A stretch of 64,000 nucleotides of DNA from positions 124,001 to 188,000 of the forward strand of contig NZ_BAGL01000042.1 of the NCBI RefSeq assembly GCF_000308875.1, given 5' to 3'. The notes below the pieces were generated by a model. It was not told where the DNA came from and made no database searches. It saw only the letters and a program-made list of their open reading frames with translations. The stretch is from Nocardia transvalensis NBRC 15921. Lineage in GTDB: Bacteria > Actinomycetota > Actinomycetes > Mycobacteriales > Mycobacteriaceae. Positions 49,360 through 58,390 of this stretch are shown piece by piece. The number at the start of each line of letters is the position of its first letter. The first letter of the stretch is position 1. The position numbers and the translations under genes were made by a program.

Positions 49360-50121
49360 ATGCCTGCCGTTGTTCTGGAAGCCGAGGGGCTGACCAAGCG
49401 TTACGGCGGCGTGGAGGCGTTGCGCGGCGCCCACTTTCGGATACATGCGGGTGAGGTCACCGCGCTCATCGGCGATAACGGCGCCGGTAAGTCGACGCTG
49501 GTGAAATGCCTGTCGGGCGCCGAACAGCCCGACGGCGGCCGGATCCTGCTCGACGGCGAGCCGGTGCGCATGGCGTCGCCGACCGCCGCCCGCCGCCTGG
49601 GCGTGGAGACGGTGTATCAGGATCTGGCCGTCGCGCCGGACCTCGATCCGGCGGCCAACCTGTTCCTCGGCCGCGAGCTGTTCCGCCGCGGGCTGCTCGG
49701 CCGCCTCGGCATGCTGGACCGCAAGACCATGAGAAGTGAAGCGGCCGAACACTTCCGGCGGCTCGGGGTGACGCTGCCGCGCGCCGACGTGCCCATCGGC
49801 GCGCTGTCGGGCGGGCAGCGGCAGACCGTCGCGGTGGCGCGGGCGGTGCTGTGGGCGAGCAAGGTGGTGTTCATGGACGAGCCGACCGCCGCGCTCGGGG
49901 TGGTCCAGCGCGAGCGGGTGCTCGACGTCGTCCGCCGCGTCCGCGATCAGGGCATCGCGGTCGTGCTGATCAGCCACAACATGCCGGAGGTGCTCTCGGT
50001 CGCGGACCGGGTCGAGGTGCTGCGGCTCGGAAAGCGGGTGGCCCGCTTCGGTTCCGACGCGACGCTCGAGCAATTGGTCGGCGCTATGACCGGTGCTCTG
50101 ACTCACGAGGACGCAGCATGA
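49360..50121 (+). CDS. sugar ABC transporter ATP-binding protein (single-domain, ribose-type)
   Basis: 253 aa: Walker A GDNGAGKST, signature LSGGQRQTVAVARAV, Walker B VVFMDEPTAAL, and a switch His in LISHNMPEV. Only one nucleotide-binding domain is present, unlike the double-domain RbsA, so two copies are expected to work together (FrcA-type). First gene of a three-gene importer operon, four-base overlap with the permease. Energises uptake at the cytoplasmic membrane. Confidence 0.93.
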   Translation: MPAVVLEAEGLTKRYGGVEALRGAHFRIHAGEVTALIGDNGAGKSTLVKCLSGAEQPDGGRILLDGEPVRMASPTAARRLGVETVYQDLAVAPDLDPAANLFLGRELFRRGLLGRLGMLDRKTMRSEAAEHFRRLGVTLPRADVPIGALSGGQRQTVAVARAVLWASKVVFMDEPTAALGVVQRERVLDVVRRVRDQGIAVVLISHNMPEVLSVADRVEVLRLGKRVARFGSDATLEQLVGAMTGALTHEDAA

Positions 50122-51170
50122 GCGAATCCAGTAGCGACACCACCGTGAACGCACCCGACCCGGCGCCCCTTCCGGAGCGCACGTGGTGGCAACGGCTCGC
50201 CGGCGCCAGCACGCTGTGGATCGGCCTGGTGCTGATCGTGCTCTACGCCGCGTTCAGCGTGCTGCGCCCGGACGCGTTCCCGACCCGGTTCACGCTGCAG
50301 ACCCTGCTCATCGAGACCGCGGTGCTGCTCGTCCTGTCGATCGGGATGACCTTCATCATCATCACCGCGGGCATCGACCTGTCCGTGGGCATGGTGCTGA
50401 TCTTCGCCGGGGTGATCGGCGCCAAGACGATGGAGTGGCTGAGCCCCGGTCAGGACGCCACCCATGCCGGCTGGGGGATCATCGCGATCGGTTTCGTGGG
50501 TTCGCTTGCGGGCGGGGCGTTCTGGGGCCTGGTGAACGGATTGCTGGTGGCCAAGGCCAAGATCCCGCCGCTGATCGTCACCCTGGGCTCGTTCGGCGCC
50601 GCACTGGGCGCGGCGCAGCTCATCACCGGCGGCGTCGATACCCGCACGGTGCCCGACAACCTGCGCGACACACTGGGTTTCGGCACGCTGCTGGGCGGGA
50701 TACCGGTGCTGGTGCTGGTCGCCGCCGTGGTCACGCTGGCGGGGGCGTGGCTGCTGCACACCACGCGATTCGGCCGCTACACCTACGCCATCGGCTCCAG
50801 CGCGGAGGCCGCCCGGCGCGCGGGCATCGGCGTCACCCGGCATCTGATCCTCGTGTACCTCATGGCCGGAACCCTCGCGGGGCTCGCCGGTTTCATGAAT
50901 CTCGCCTACTTCGGCACCACCACCATCGCCGGGCACACCACCGACAATCTCGACGCCATCGCGGGCGTCGTCATCGGCGGCACCAGCCTGTTCGGCGGGG
51001 CGGGTTCGGTGCTGGGCACCGTGATCGGGGTGTTCATCCCGTCGGTGCTGCGCAAGGGTTTCGTCATCGCGGGGGTGCCGGTGTTCTGGCAGCCGATCGC
51101 GGTGAGTGTCGTGCTCGTGGCCGCCGTGTGGTTCGACCAGATCCGCCGGCGGGCGCGAGACCGGAAGTGA
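50118..51170 (+). CDS. ribose-type ABC transporter permease
   Basis: 350 aa, about ten hydrophobic segments, with the family blocks GMTFIIITAGIDLSVGMVLI, VNGLLVAKAKIPPLIVTLGS and LDAIAGVVIGGTSLFGGAGS. This is the BPD_transp_2 family that pairs with the upstream ATPase and the downstream binding protein. ATG 50118 overlaps the ATPase stop. A single permease gene implies a homodimer. Confidence 0.92.
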   Translation: MSESSSDTTVNAPDPAPLPERTWWQRLAGASTLWIGLVLIVLYAAFSVLRPDAFPTRFTLQTLLIETAVLLVLSIGMTFIIITAGIDLSVGMVLIFAGVIGAKTMEWLSPGQDATHAGWGIIAIGFVGSLAGGAFWGLVNGLLVAKAKIPPLIVTLGSFGAALGAAQLITGGVDTRTVPDNLRDTLGFGTLLGGIPVLVLVAAVVTLAGAWLLHTTRFGRYTYAIGSSAEAARRAGIGVTRHLILVYLMAGTLAGLAGFMNLAYFGTTTIAGHTTDNLDAIAGVVIGGTSLFGGAGSVLGTVIGVFIPSVLRKGFVIAGVPVFWQPIAVSVVLVAAVWFDQIRRRARDRK

Positions 51171-51198
51171 CACAATCTATCTCGAAGGTGAGGCCGAG

Positions 51199-52176
51199 AT
51201 GAGGACCGGACGACGGACCGCCGTCCTGCTGGGTGTCGCGGTGACGGCCGCGGCGATGCTGGCGGGATGTGGTGGCAAGGTAGGGGATTCGGGCAGCGCG
51301 GACAAGCACCGGATGGTGCTGGTGCCCGGAGTCGCCAACGAGCCGTTCTACATCTCGATGCAGTGCGGCGCGCAGGAGGAGGCGAAGAAACTCGGCTACG
51401 ACCTGGACACCCAGGCCCCCACGCAGTTCGACGCCACCCAGCAGACGCCGATCGTCACCGGCGTGATCTCGAACAAGCCGGGCGCCCTGCTGATCGCGCC
51501 GACCCACGCCACGGCGATGGCCAGCCCGATCAAGCAGGCCAAGGATTCCGGCGTCAAGGTAATCGAGGTCGACACCGCCCTGGACGACACCTCGGTGGCG
51601 CTGTCGTCGATCTCCTCCGACAACCGCAAGGGCGGTCAGCTCGCGGCGCAGACGCTGGCGAAGCTCGTCGGTGGTGGCGGCGGCTCGGTCCTCGTGATCA
51701 ACACCAAGGCCGGGACGTCGACCACCGATCTGCGCGCGCAGGGCTTCGTGGACGAGCTGAAGAATCAGCCGGGCCTGACGTCGGTGGGCGTGCAGTACAA
51801 CAACAACGAGGCCGCCCAGGCCGCCTCGATCGTGACCTCCACCCTGGCGGCGCATCCGGATCTGGTCGGCATCTTCGCCACCAACCTCAGCTCCGCCGAG
51901 GGCGCCGCGACCGGCCTGCGCAACGCCGGCAAGCTCGGCCAGGTGAAACTGGTCGGCTTCGACGCCAGCCCCAAGCAGGTCGAGGATCTGAAGGCCGGGA
52001 CGGTGCAGGCGCTGATCGCCCAGGACCCCGCCGGTATCGGCGCGCAGGGCGTGGACCAGGCGGCGGCCGCCATCGACGGCAAGCCGGTCACCCGCACCAT
52101 CCAGACCGACATGATCGCCATCACCCAGGCCGATATGGCGGACAACGCCAAATACTTCTACAAGAGCAAGTGCTGA
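51199..52176 (+). CDS. ribose-type ABC solute-binding lipoprotein
   Basis: 325 aa. Signal peptide with lipobox LAGC (Cys about 24), then a periplasmic-binding-protein-1 (RbsB-like) fold: MVLVPGVANEPFYISMQCGA, LLIAPTHATAMASPIKQAKD, FATNLSSAEGAATGLRNAGK, VKLVGFDASPKQVEDLKAGT. It captures a sugar or related polar ligand, identity unknown. Twenty-eight bases after the permease. Ends ten bases from the convergent threonine dehydratase stop. Confidence 0.92.
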   Translation: MRTGRRTAVLLGVAVTAAAMLAGCGGKVGDSGSADKHRMVLVPGVANEPFYISMQCGAQEEAKKLGYDLDTQAPTQFDATQQTPIVTGVISNKPGALLIAPTHATAMASPIKQAKDSGVKVIEVDTALDDTSVALSSISSDNRKGGQLAAQTLAKLVGGGGGSVLVINTKAGTSTTDLRAQGFVDELKNQPGLTSVGVQYNNNEAAQAASIVTSTLAAHPDLVGIFATNLSSAEGAATGLRNAGKLGQVKLVGFDASPKQVEDLKAGTVQALIAQDPAGIGAQGVDQAAAAIDGKPVTRTIQTDMIAITQADMADNAKYFYKSKC

Positions 52177-52186
52177 GCGGAGCGGC

Positions 52187-53413
52187 TCAATCCTGAACGC
52201 GCACGGTGTATCCGGCGCGTTCCAGGCCGTCGAGGACGTCGTCGCGGTGGCCGTGACCGCGGGTCTCGAGGGTGAGCAGCACCTCGACCTCTTCGATCGC
52301 GAGCCACGCGCCGGTGCGGGAGTGCACGACATCCAGCACGCTCGCACCGGTCGCGCCGACGGCGGCGAGCAGGCGGCCGAGGCTGCCCGGGCGATCCGAA
52401 ATCGTCACGCGCACGGCCAGATAGCGGCCCGCTGCGCTGAGGCCGTGGCCGATGAGGCGGGTCAGCAGCAGCGGATCGACATTGCCGCCGGACAGGATCG
52501 CGCACACCGGGCCGCGCAGATCGAGTTCGCCGGCGTGGCACAGCAGCGCGGCGACGGCGGCCGCCCCGGCGGGTTCGACGATCAGCTTGGCCCGCTCCAT
52601 GCACAGCAGCAGCGCGCTCGACAGCGCGTCCTCGCCGACGGTGACCACGGTGACGCCGTGGTCGGCGACGTGGGCGAACGGCACCTCGCCGGGCAACCCG
52701 ACCGCGATACCGTCGGCCATGGTCGACATCCGTTCCAGCGCAACGGGTTTACCTGCCGCCAGGGATTCGGGCCAGGCGGCGGCCTGCGCGGCCTGGACGC
52801 CGATCACGCGCACGTCCGGCGCGAGGTGACGCAGGGCGGCGGCGATCCCGGCGAGCAGCCCGCCGCCGCCCGTCGGCACGATCACGGTGCCCATCTCCGG
52901 CAGTTGCTCGAGGAGTTCGAGCGCCACGGTGGCCTGGCCCGCCACGATATCGGGATGGTCGAAGGGATGGATCAGCGTCGCACCCGTGGACTCCGCGAAA
53001 TCCATTGCCGCGGTGAGTGATTGGTCGATGATATCGCCCACCTGGTGCACGGTGGCGCCGTAGGCCCTGGTGGCCACCAGTTTCGGCAGCGACGCGCCCA
53101 CCGGCATGAAGACCGTGGAATCGATGCCGAGGGTCGTGGCGGACCAGGCGACTCCCTGTGCGTGATTGCCCGCGCTGGCCGCCACCACGCCCCGTTCCCG
53201 GTCGGCCGCCGGGAGATTCGCGATCCGGTTGTAGGCGCCGCGTGGCTTGAACGACCCGGTGCGCTGCAGATTCTCGCATTTGAGCCGCACCTCGAGCCCG
53301 GTGCGCTCCGACAGCACCCGCGACGACACCAGGGGCGTGCGCCGGATGACCGGCCCCAGCAGTCGCGCCGCCGATTCGATGCGATCCAGCCCGATCAGTT
53401 CCATGGCCGACAT
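52187..53413 (-). CDS. ilvA: threonine ammonia-lyase (threonine dehydratase) with ACT domain
   Basis: 408 aa fold II PLP enzyme: the lysine in RTGSFKPRGAYNR (Lys56), SAGNHAQGVAWSA and PTGGGGLLAGIAAAL. Residues about 330-404 are one ACT regulatory domain (YLAVRVTISDRPGSLGRLL). It deaminates threonine, and often serine, to the 2-keto acid. A single ACT domain fits the shorter, TdcB-like group rather than the two-ACT biosynthetic form. ATG 53413 or ATG 53404; no strong Shine-Dalgarno decides. Confidence 0.92.
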   Translation of the reverse strand: MSAMELIGLDRIESAARLLGPVIRRTPLVSSRVLSERTGLEVRLKCENLQRTGSFKPRGAYNRIANLPAADRERGVVAASAGNHAQGVAWSATTLGIDSTVFMPVGASLPKLVATRAYGATVHQVGDIIDQSLTAAMDFAESTGATLIHPFDHPDIVAGQATVALELLEQLPEMGTVIVPTGGGGLLAGIAAALRHLAPDVRVIGVQAAQAAAWPESLAAGKPVALERMSTMADGIAVGLPGEVPFAHVADHGVTVVTVGEDALSSALLLCMERAKLIVEPAGAAAVAALLCHAGELDLRGPVCAILSGGNVDPLLLTRLIGHGLSAAGRYLAVRVTISDRPGSLGRLLAAVGATGASVLDVVHSRTGAWLAIEEVEVLLTLETRGHGHRDDVLDGLERAGYTVRVQD

Positions 53414-53606
53414 GCTGCCAGAGGATTGCGGTGCGGGCCGCGCAGGCGCCGCGTGGTCGGCGGACTGCCGATTATTCCGGCGCGGGACCCAGCCTTGCTA
53501 CGCAACTCGCACAGCGGGATCCGCGCCGGGTTGGCCGACAATTCCTCGTGACCCTCGATTCGGCGACCGGCCACCCGATCACTGGATCTCCGGAGTCGCT
53601 GCGCCC

Positions 53607-54167
53607 CTAGGCGTTCGGAACCTCGCCCGCGTGTTCGATCACCCCGAGCACGCCGGACAGCCACGGCGTGTACCGGTCCGGATCGGCCGCCATCGCGTCG
53701 GCGAGGTCGGCCGGCCACACCCAGGCGTAGTCGGCGATCTCGGCGGGGTCCGGGCGGGGCGGCACGCCGTCGAACCGGCCGATCAGGACATGATCCCATT
53801 CGTGCTCGACCCGGCCCGTCGCCGGATCGCCCGCCCGATAGGTGAACGCGCCCACCTCCGTCAGCGCCGCCCGGATGCCCAGTTCCTCGACGAGCCGGTC
53901 CACCGCCGCGTCCGCCGCCGCGGCCCCGGGCGCGGGGTGGCCGCAGCAGGTATTGGTCCACAGCAGCGGGAATCGGGTCTTCACCGCGGCGCGCTGTTGC
54001 AGCAGGACGCGGCCGTCGGCATCGAACAGCAGGACGGAGAACGCCCGGTGCAGGCGGCCCGGCGCGGCGTGCGCCTCGGACACCGGGCACGCGCCGACGG
54101 CTCGGCCCCGCTCGTCCACCAGCTCGACGGGCAGGGCCTCGCGGTCGGTTGTCGCTTCGGCGGTCAC
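53607..54167 (-). CDS. idi: type I isopentenyl-diphosphate isomerase
   Basis: 186 aa Nudix-fold enzyme: FPLLWTNTCCGHPAPG carries the catalytic Cys, the conserved Nudix-like helix is AAVDRLVEELGI, and VEHEWDHVLIGRFDG gives metal-binding Glu/His. It interconverts IPP and DMAPP, the building blocks of GPP. Its start overlaps the GPP methyltransferase stop (ATGA), placing it as the last gene of the 2-methylisoborneol operon, which is less usual and suggests a local boost of DMAPP. Confidence 0.94.
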   Translation of the reverse strand: MTAEATTDREALPVELVDERGRAVGACPVSEAHAAPGRLHRAFSVLLFDADGRVLLQQRAAVKTRFPLLWTNTCCGHPAPGAAAADAAVDRLVEELGIRAALTEVGAFTYRAGDPATGRVEHEWDHVLIGRFDGVPPRPDPAEIADYAWVWPADLADAMAADPDRYTPWLSGVLGVIEHAGEVPNA

Positions 54168-55042
54168 CGTCCCACTTTATCGGCCGCGATCAGCAGGTAC
54201 TGGAAGCTGCCCTCCCGATACGCGGTCAGGAACGGTTTCTCCACCCCGGTCGCCAGCTCGGAGTTGGTGCGCAACTCCCAGTAGGGGATGGTGGCCGGGG
54301 TCAGGTCGACGACGGTGATCGGGACCAGGCCGTGCGCGGCGAGGGCGCGGAAGTACTCGCCGCGGGGGTGGATCATGCAGCCGTAGTGGGCGTCGATCCA
54401 GCTGACCGAGGACGAGCGGCCGCCGGTGACGTCGTTGGAGCAGCCGGTGATACACACGTAGCGGCCGCCCGGCCGCAGCACGCGCGCGAATTCGCCGAAC
54501 AGGTTGTCCAGATCGACGTACATGGTCGTCTCGTTGGTCCAGATCCCGCGTACGCTGCCCGCCTCCAGGCCGGTGTCGAGCATGTTCCGGAAGTGGAACC
54601 GCACGGCGTCGCCGACGCCGCGCTCGCGTGCCTGGTCGTTGGCGAATCCGGCCTGGTACTGCGAGATCGTGACCCCGTCCACCTGGCAGCCGAAACGCTG
54701 ATTGGCCATGATGCTGGTGCCGCCGCGGCCGCAGCCGGCGTCGAGCAGCCGGTCGCCGGGGCGGATGTCGCCGAGATGGTCCAGCAGCAGGTCGGCCTGT
54801 GCGGTCTCGAGCCGGTGCAGATCCCGCACGATCCGCTCCTGCCGGGTCTCGGCCGGGCCCTCGAGGACCGACCAGTCCGGATCACCGACACCGTAGTGGT
54901 GGTGATAGAGCCCGTCGACCTCGCCCAGTTTGGTGTTGACGCGGTCGTCGTTCGGATTGTTGTTCCAGTAGTCGGCGACCGAGCGCTGGTAGCTGGTGCG
55001 CAGGACGGCGTCGGTCTCGGCGTCGTGGTCGAGCATCGTCAT
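54164..55042 (-). CDS. geranyl diphosphate 2-C-methyltransferase
   Basis: 292 aa. YWNNNPNDDRVNTKLGEVDG near the N-terminus, the SAM motif LLDAGCGRGGTS (residues 99-110), and TNETTMYVDLDNLFGEFARV follow the GPP methyltransferase pattern of 2-methylisoborneol producers. It methylates GPP at C2 to 2-methyl-GPP, the substrate of the adjacent cyclase. ATG 55042 is taken; the cyclase stop lies 66 bases upstream. Confidence 0.93.
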   Translation of the reverse strand: MTMLDHDAETDAVLRTSYQRSVADYWNNNPNDDRVNTKLGEVDGLYHHHYGVGDPDWSVLEGPAETRQERIVRDLHRLETAQADLLLDHLGDIRPGDRLLDAGCGRGGTSIMANQRFGCQVDGVTISQYQAGFANDQARERGVGDAVRFHFRNMLDTGLEAGSVRGIWTNETTMYVDLDNLFGEFARVLRPGGRYVCITGCSNDVTGGRSSSVSWIDAHYGCMIHPRGEYFRALAAHGLVPITVVDLTPATIPYWELRTNSELATGVEKPFLTAYREGSFQYLLIAADKVGR

Positions 55043-55108
55043 CGCAGATCATCCTCTCGAACCTGGGTGGAGCCGGGGTCGTGCACGGATAACGAGATAC
55101 GGTGAGTC

Positions 55109-56524
55109 TCAGCTCTGGTCGTGATAGCGGCGGCTGTCGGCGTGCCAGGCCCGGTTGCCTCCCATCCAGGCCCACAGGCCGCCGAGGAAGCGGCGCAGTT
55201 CGGGGGATCCGGCCCCCGCGAGCGCCGCCGCCTCCCGCTCGAAGCGGTGGACCAGCTCGTCGTGCACCTGCGCGGTGCGGCGCACGGCGTCGGAGCGCGG
55301 GCAGTCCTCCTCCGCGGCCAGGACCGTCGGCAGGTTGAATTCCCTTCCGCCGGACAGGTCTTCGCGGGCCATCGAGTACAGATCGTTGACCATCTGCGAG
55401 GCCAGCGCGGCCGTGGTGACCACCCGGCGGACGCGGGGATCGGTGTACTCCGGCGCGCTCAGCTCGTAGCCGCCCACGACATCGATCGGGGCCATGCACG
55501 GCAGGAAGCTGTGCGGTTGCCGGTTGGTCAGGTACTCCCACACCGGCGGCATGCGGCCGGCGGTGCGCCACCCGGCCTCGGCGCCGAGGGCGATGAACCA
55601 GCCGCCGATCTCGGTCCGCAGCCGCGCCAGCTGGGTGGGGGTGGCGTAGTGGGCCAGATGTTCGAACGAGGTGCGGAAGGCGCGCAGGATCGGATCGGCC
55701 CGCAGCGCGCGCTCCAGCTGGACCTGGTAGCGGGCCGGGAGGTGGACCGGGTCCATGGCGGCCGCGGCCAGTTCGAGCCGCGGGCCCAGCTCCGCCTCGG
55801 CGCTGGACGGGGTTCCGTCGGGGGCGTGGTCGTCGGCGTCCTCCTCGCAGTAGTAGTCGTCCACCGACCATTCCGAGACCGCGCATTTCGCCGCGGCCAG
55901 CAGCCGGTCCGGATCGTCGCAGTCGGGATGCGCGAGCATGATCAGCCGCCCGAAGTCGGCCTTGCGCAACTCGTCGAGCCGGCCCTCGTACAGCCCGATC
56001 GACTCCGCCCAGCGGAGGATCCCCTCGTTCACGGCCTCGGCGAGGGAAGGGTTGTCGCGCACGGGTGGCGGGCAGTACAGCGGCGGGATGCGGGATTCCC
56101 CTCCGGCGGTGCCCGTGTGGCCCGCCGGCGCATTGCCGCCCGAGGGTGCGGACACCGGCGCCGACTCGCCGCTCGGTAGGCGTGGCCGGAGCGAAGTGGT
56201 GCCGATTCCCGTGGGGCCGAACGGGATTCGCGCCGAGGAGGCTCGTTCCGTGACGGACCGGTCTACCGCGGGGCTCGGTGCGGGGGGCGGGTCGGGTGGG
56301 GGTAATAGGCCGGGCGCGCCGAGGCCGGTCGGGCCGAGCAATCGGCGGGGCGCGACGGCCTCGGCCACATCGTCGAGTGCGGCGGCGGCCGCGTGGATGT
56401 CCGATTCTCCCGGAACCCGCAGCCGGGCCGGGGGAGCGTGGTCGAGGTTGGTGAGTAGCGCGGCGACGACCGCGGCCACCTCACCGGTGGCCTGCGGCGC
56501 CGCGGCGCGGGAGAGCACCGACAT
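55109..56524 (-). CDS. 2-methylisoborneol synthase (class I terpene cyclase)
   Basis: 471 aa from ATG 56524. The catalytic domain (about residues 145-471) has the acidic metal motif DDYYCEE (222-228) and the NSE triad NDLYSMARE (Asn380, Ser384, Glu388), with NRQPHSFLPCM nearby. It cyclises 2-methyl-GPP to 2-methylisoborneol. Residues about 60-145 form a long Pro/Gly/Ser-rich disordered extension; in Streptomyces such extensions carry cargo-loading signals for family 2B encapsulins, and here the shell gene is 13 bases upstream. Confidence 0.93.
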   Translation of the reverse strand: MSVLSRAAAPQATGEVAAVVAALLTNLDHAPPARLRVPGESDIHAAAAALDDVAEAVAPRRLLGPTGLGAPGLLPPPDPPPAPSPAVDRSVTERASSARIPFGPTGIGTTSLRPRLPSGESAPVSAPSGGNAPAGHTGTAGGESRIPPLYCPPPVRDNPSLAEAVNEGILRWAESIGLYEGRLDELRKADFGRLIMLAHPDCDDPDRLLAAAKCAVSEWSVDDYYCEEDADDHAPDGTPSSAEAELGPRLELAAAAMDPVHLPARYQVQLERALRADPILRAFRTSFEHLAHYATPTQLARLRTEIGGWFIALGAEAGWRTAGRMPPVWEYLTNRQPHSFLPCMAPIDVVGGYELSAPEYTDPRVRRVVTTAALASQMVNDLYSMAREDLSGGREFNLPTVLAAEEDCPRSDAVRRTAQVHDELVHRFEREAAALAGAGSPELRRFLGGLWAWMGGNRAWHADSRRYHDQS

Positions 56525-56537
56525 GGTCCGGCTCCCG

Positions 56538-57944
56538 TCAGTCGGCCTGCCGGGCGACGACCACGTTGCCGAGGATGCCCAGGGCGTCGGGTACCAGAAC
56601 GGCCGCCGAGTAGTAGCAGCTGACCAGGTACGAGATGATCGATTGATCGTCGATGCCCTTGAACCGCACATTCAGGCTGGGCTCGAATTCGTCGGGGATG
56701 CCGGTCTGGTGCAGGCCGACGACGCCCTGGTCCTGCTCGCCGGTGCGCATCGCCAGGATCGAGGTGGTCTGGTTGGCGTCGATCGGGATCTTGCCGCACG
56801 GGTAGATGGGCACGCCACGCCACGACGGGAGGCGGTGGCCGTCGATCTCCACCGGGTCCGGGTAGACGCCGCGCCGGGTGCACTCCCGGCCGAACGCGGC
56901 GATCGCTTTCGGATGTGCCAGAAAGAGTTTCGTGCTGCGGCGCATGCTCAGCAGCTCGTCCATGTCGTCCGGGGTCGGCGGGCCGGATTCGGAGTAGATG
57001 CGCTGCTTCAGGTCGCAGTTGTGCAGCAGGCCGAAGTCGGGATTGTTGACCAGGTCGGATTCGCGGCGCTCGTAGAGGGCCTCGATAGTCAGCCGCAACT
57101 GCTGCTCGATCTGGTTGTGCGGCTCGTTGAACAGGTCCGCGACGCGGGTGTGCACCCGCAGCAGGCTCTGCGCGAGGCTCAGCTCGTACTCGCGCGGGCT
57201 CGCGTCGTAGTCGACGAAGGTGCCGTCCAGTTGCGGCTCGCCGCTGTGGCCGGAGGAGATGCCGATCTCCGCCTCGCCGTGTTTGTTCTGCGGCCGCGAC
57301 TGCGCGGCGGCGCGCTGGGACAGATGGTTCCGGAGCGCGGGCGCCTCCTCGGCGATGCGGTCGAGTTCCGCGCGCGGCAGGGCGAGCAGGGTGGCGAAGG
57401 TGGTCGTCCGGATGGTGGTCGGCCAGATGGCGCCCGGATCGGTCAGCAGCGTATCGCCGAAATGATCTCCGTCGGAAAGCATTCCGAGCAGGGTGGTGCC
57501 GCCGTACTCGCCGGTGCCGGTCTTGCTCAGCCGACCGTGCACGACCAGGAACAGCTGGTCCATCGGGTTGCCGAATTCGGTCACGATCGTGCCGGGTTCG
57601 AGGTCGCGTTGCTCGAAGCGTTCCGCGAGGGCGCGCAGGACCTCCTCGTCCTCGAGGCCGCGCAGGGCCGGCAGTTCGCGCAGCTCCTGCGGGATGACCT
57701 GGGCGCGGCCGCCGTCGATGACGAATTCGACCGCGCCGTCCCCGACGGTGTGGGTCAGGCGCCGGTTGACGCGGTAGATGCCGCCGTGGACCTGCACCCA
57801 CGGCAGCGTGCGGGTCAGCCAGCGCGAGCTGATGCCCTGCATCTGCGGTTCGGACTTGGTGGTGTGCGCGAGTAGGTGGGCGGCGGTGGTGGAGAGGCTC
57901 TTCTGGACGTGATTCTCGGTGTGTGCCGGCAGTTCGATGGTCAT
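56538..57944 (-). CDS. family 2B encapsulin shell protein with cyclic-nucleotide-binding domain
   Basis: 468 aa from ATG 57944 (GAGGA eight bases upstream). An N-terminal arm and HK97-like segments ([20 protein letters not shown]) are interrupted at about residues 94-210 by a cyclic-nucleotide-binding domain ([33 protein letters not shown]). The HK97 shell fold resumes ([80 protein letters not shown]). Family 2B encapsulins self-assemble into nanocompartments that enclose 2-MIB synthase. First gene of the operon. Often mis-annotated as a Crp-type regulator; no DNA-binding domain is present. Confidence 0.92.
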   Translation of the reverse strand: MTIELPAHTENHVQKSLSTTAAHLLAHTTKSEPQMQGISSRWLTRTLPWVQVHGGIYRVNRRLTHTVGDGAVEFVIDGGRAQVIPQELRELPALRGLEDEEVLRALAERFEQRDLEPGTIVTEFGNPMDQLFLVVHGRLSKTGTGEYGGTTLLGMLSDGDHFGDTLLTDPGAIWPTTIRTTTFATLLALPRAELDRIAEEAPALRNHLSQRAAAQSRPQNKHGEAEIGISSGHSGEPQLDGTFVDYDASPREYELSLAQSLLRVHTRVADLFNEPHNQIEQQLRLTIEALYERRESDLVNNPDFGLLHNCDLKQRIYSESGPPTPDDMDELLSMRRSTKLFLAHPKAIAAFGRECTRRGVYPDPVEIDGHRLPSWRGVPIYPCGKIPIDANQTTSILAMRTGEQDQGVVGLHQTGIPDEFEPSLNVRFKGIDDQSIISYLVSCYYSAAVLVPDALGILGNVVVARQAD

Positions 57945-58390
57945 GCTGCAGTCCTCACCTCGTAGTAGCCACGGTGAAACCGGGGCGGAGACAGGGCGAT
58001 ACGGCAGGCAGAAGGGTGCCTGCAAACGAGCGACTCGAGCGAATCGATAAGGGCGACAGTGCGTTCCAGCACCTCGATGGTAGGGGCAGGGTCGGGCGCG
58101 TCGCTACCCGTTTCGCGAACGAATGTGAAATTCCGTGTGGGATAACGATTCGGGATCGCTCGACTACGGGTAACGATCCGCAACGCGCGGGCAACGAACG
58201 CCACGAATTCGCCAGCCGGATGCGGGACGTTGGTCATGTGACCGGTCGACTCCCGCCCCTAGCGCGCCCGCCGATCGCCGATGCGGCTCGTCACAGCGCC
58301 CGCGAAGTAGGGTGAGGGTGTGGCAAGCTCATCTGGACAGGCAGGGGTCCGTGACGGGTGTCGCGCGCAGGGCGAGGGCTGGGAGTTACC
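57945..58390. promoter_or_regulatory. divergent region of the MIB/encapsulin operon and the acyl-CoA synthetase fusion
   Basis: 446 bases between divergent genes. TAACGAT occurs at 58143-58149 and 58171-58177 (28 bases apart), with a weaker CAACGAA at 58192-58198, in an AT-rich patch; GGTCA-TG-TGACC (58232-58243) is a small palindrome. These are candidate control sites for the terpene operon. A 98-codon minus-strand ORF (57941-58237) ends in an ATGA overlap with the shell gene but has poor codon bias, so it is not called. Confidence 0.4.

Noticed and set aside
56538..57944. Crp/Fnr-type transcription regulator
   Set aside because: A cyclic-nucleotide domain is present but no helix-turn-helix; flanking segments and the neighbouring MIB synthase fit a family 2B encapsulin.
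57941..58237. 98-codon minus-strand ORF with ATGA overlap to the encapsulin gene
   Set aside because: The overlap is suggestive, but codon third positions are not GC-biased, no family is seen, and a promoter for the operon is expected here. Could be revisited if conserved.
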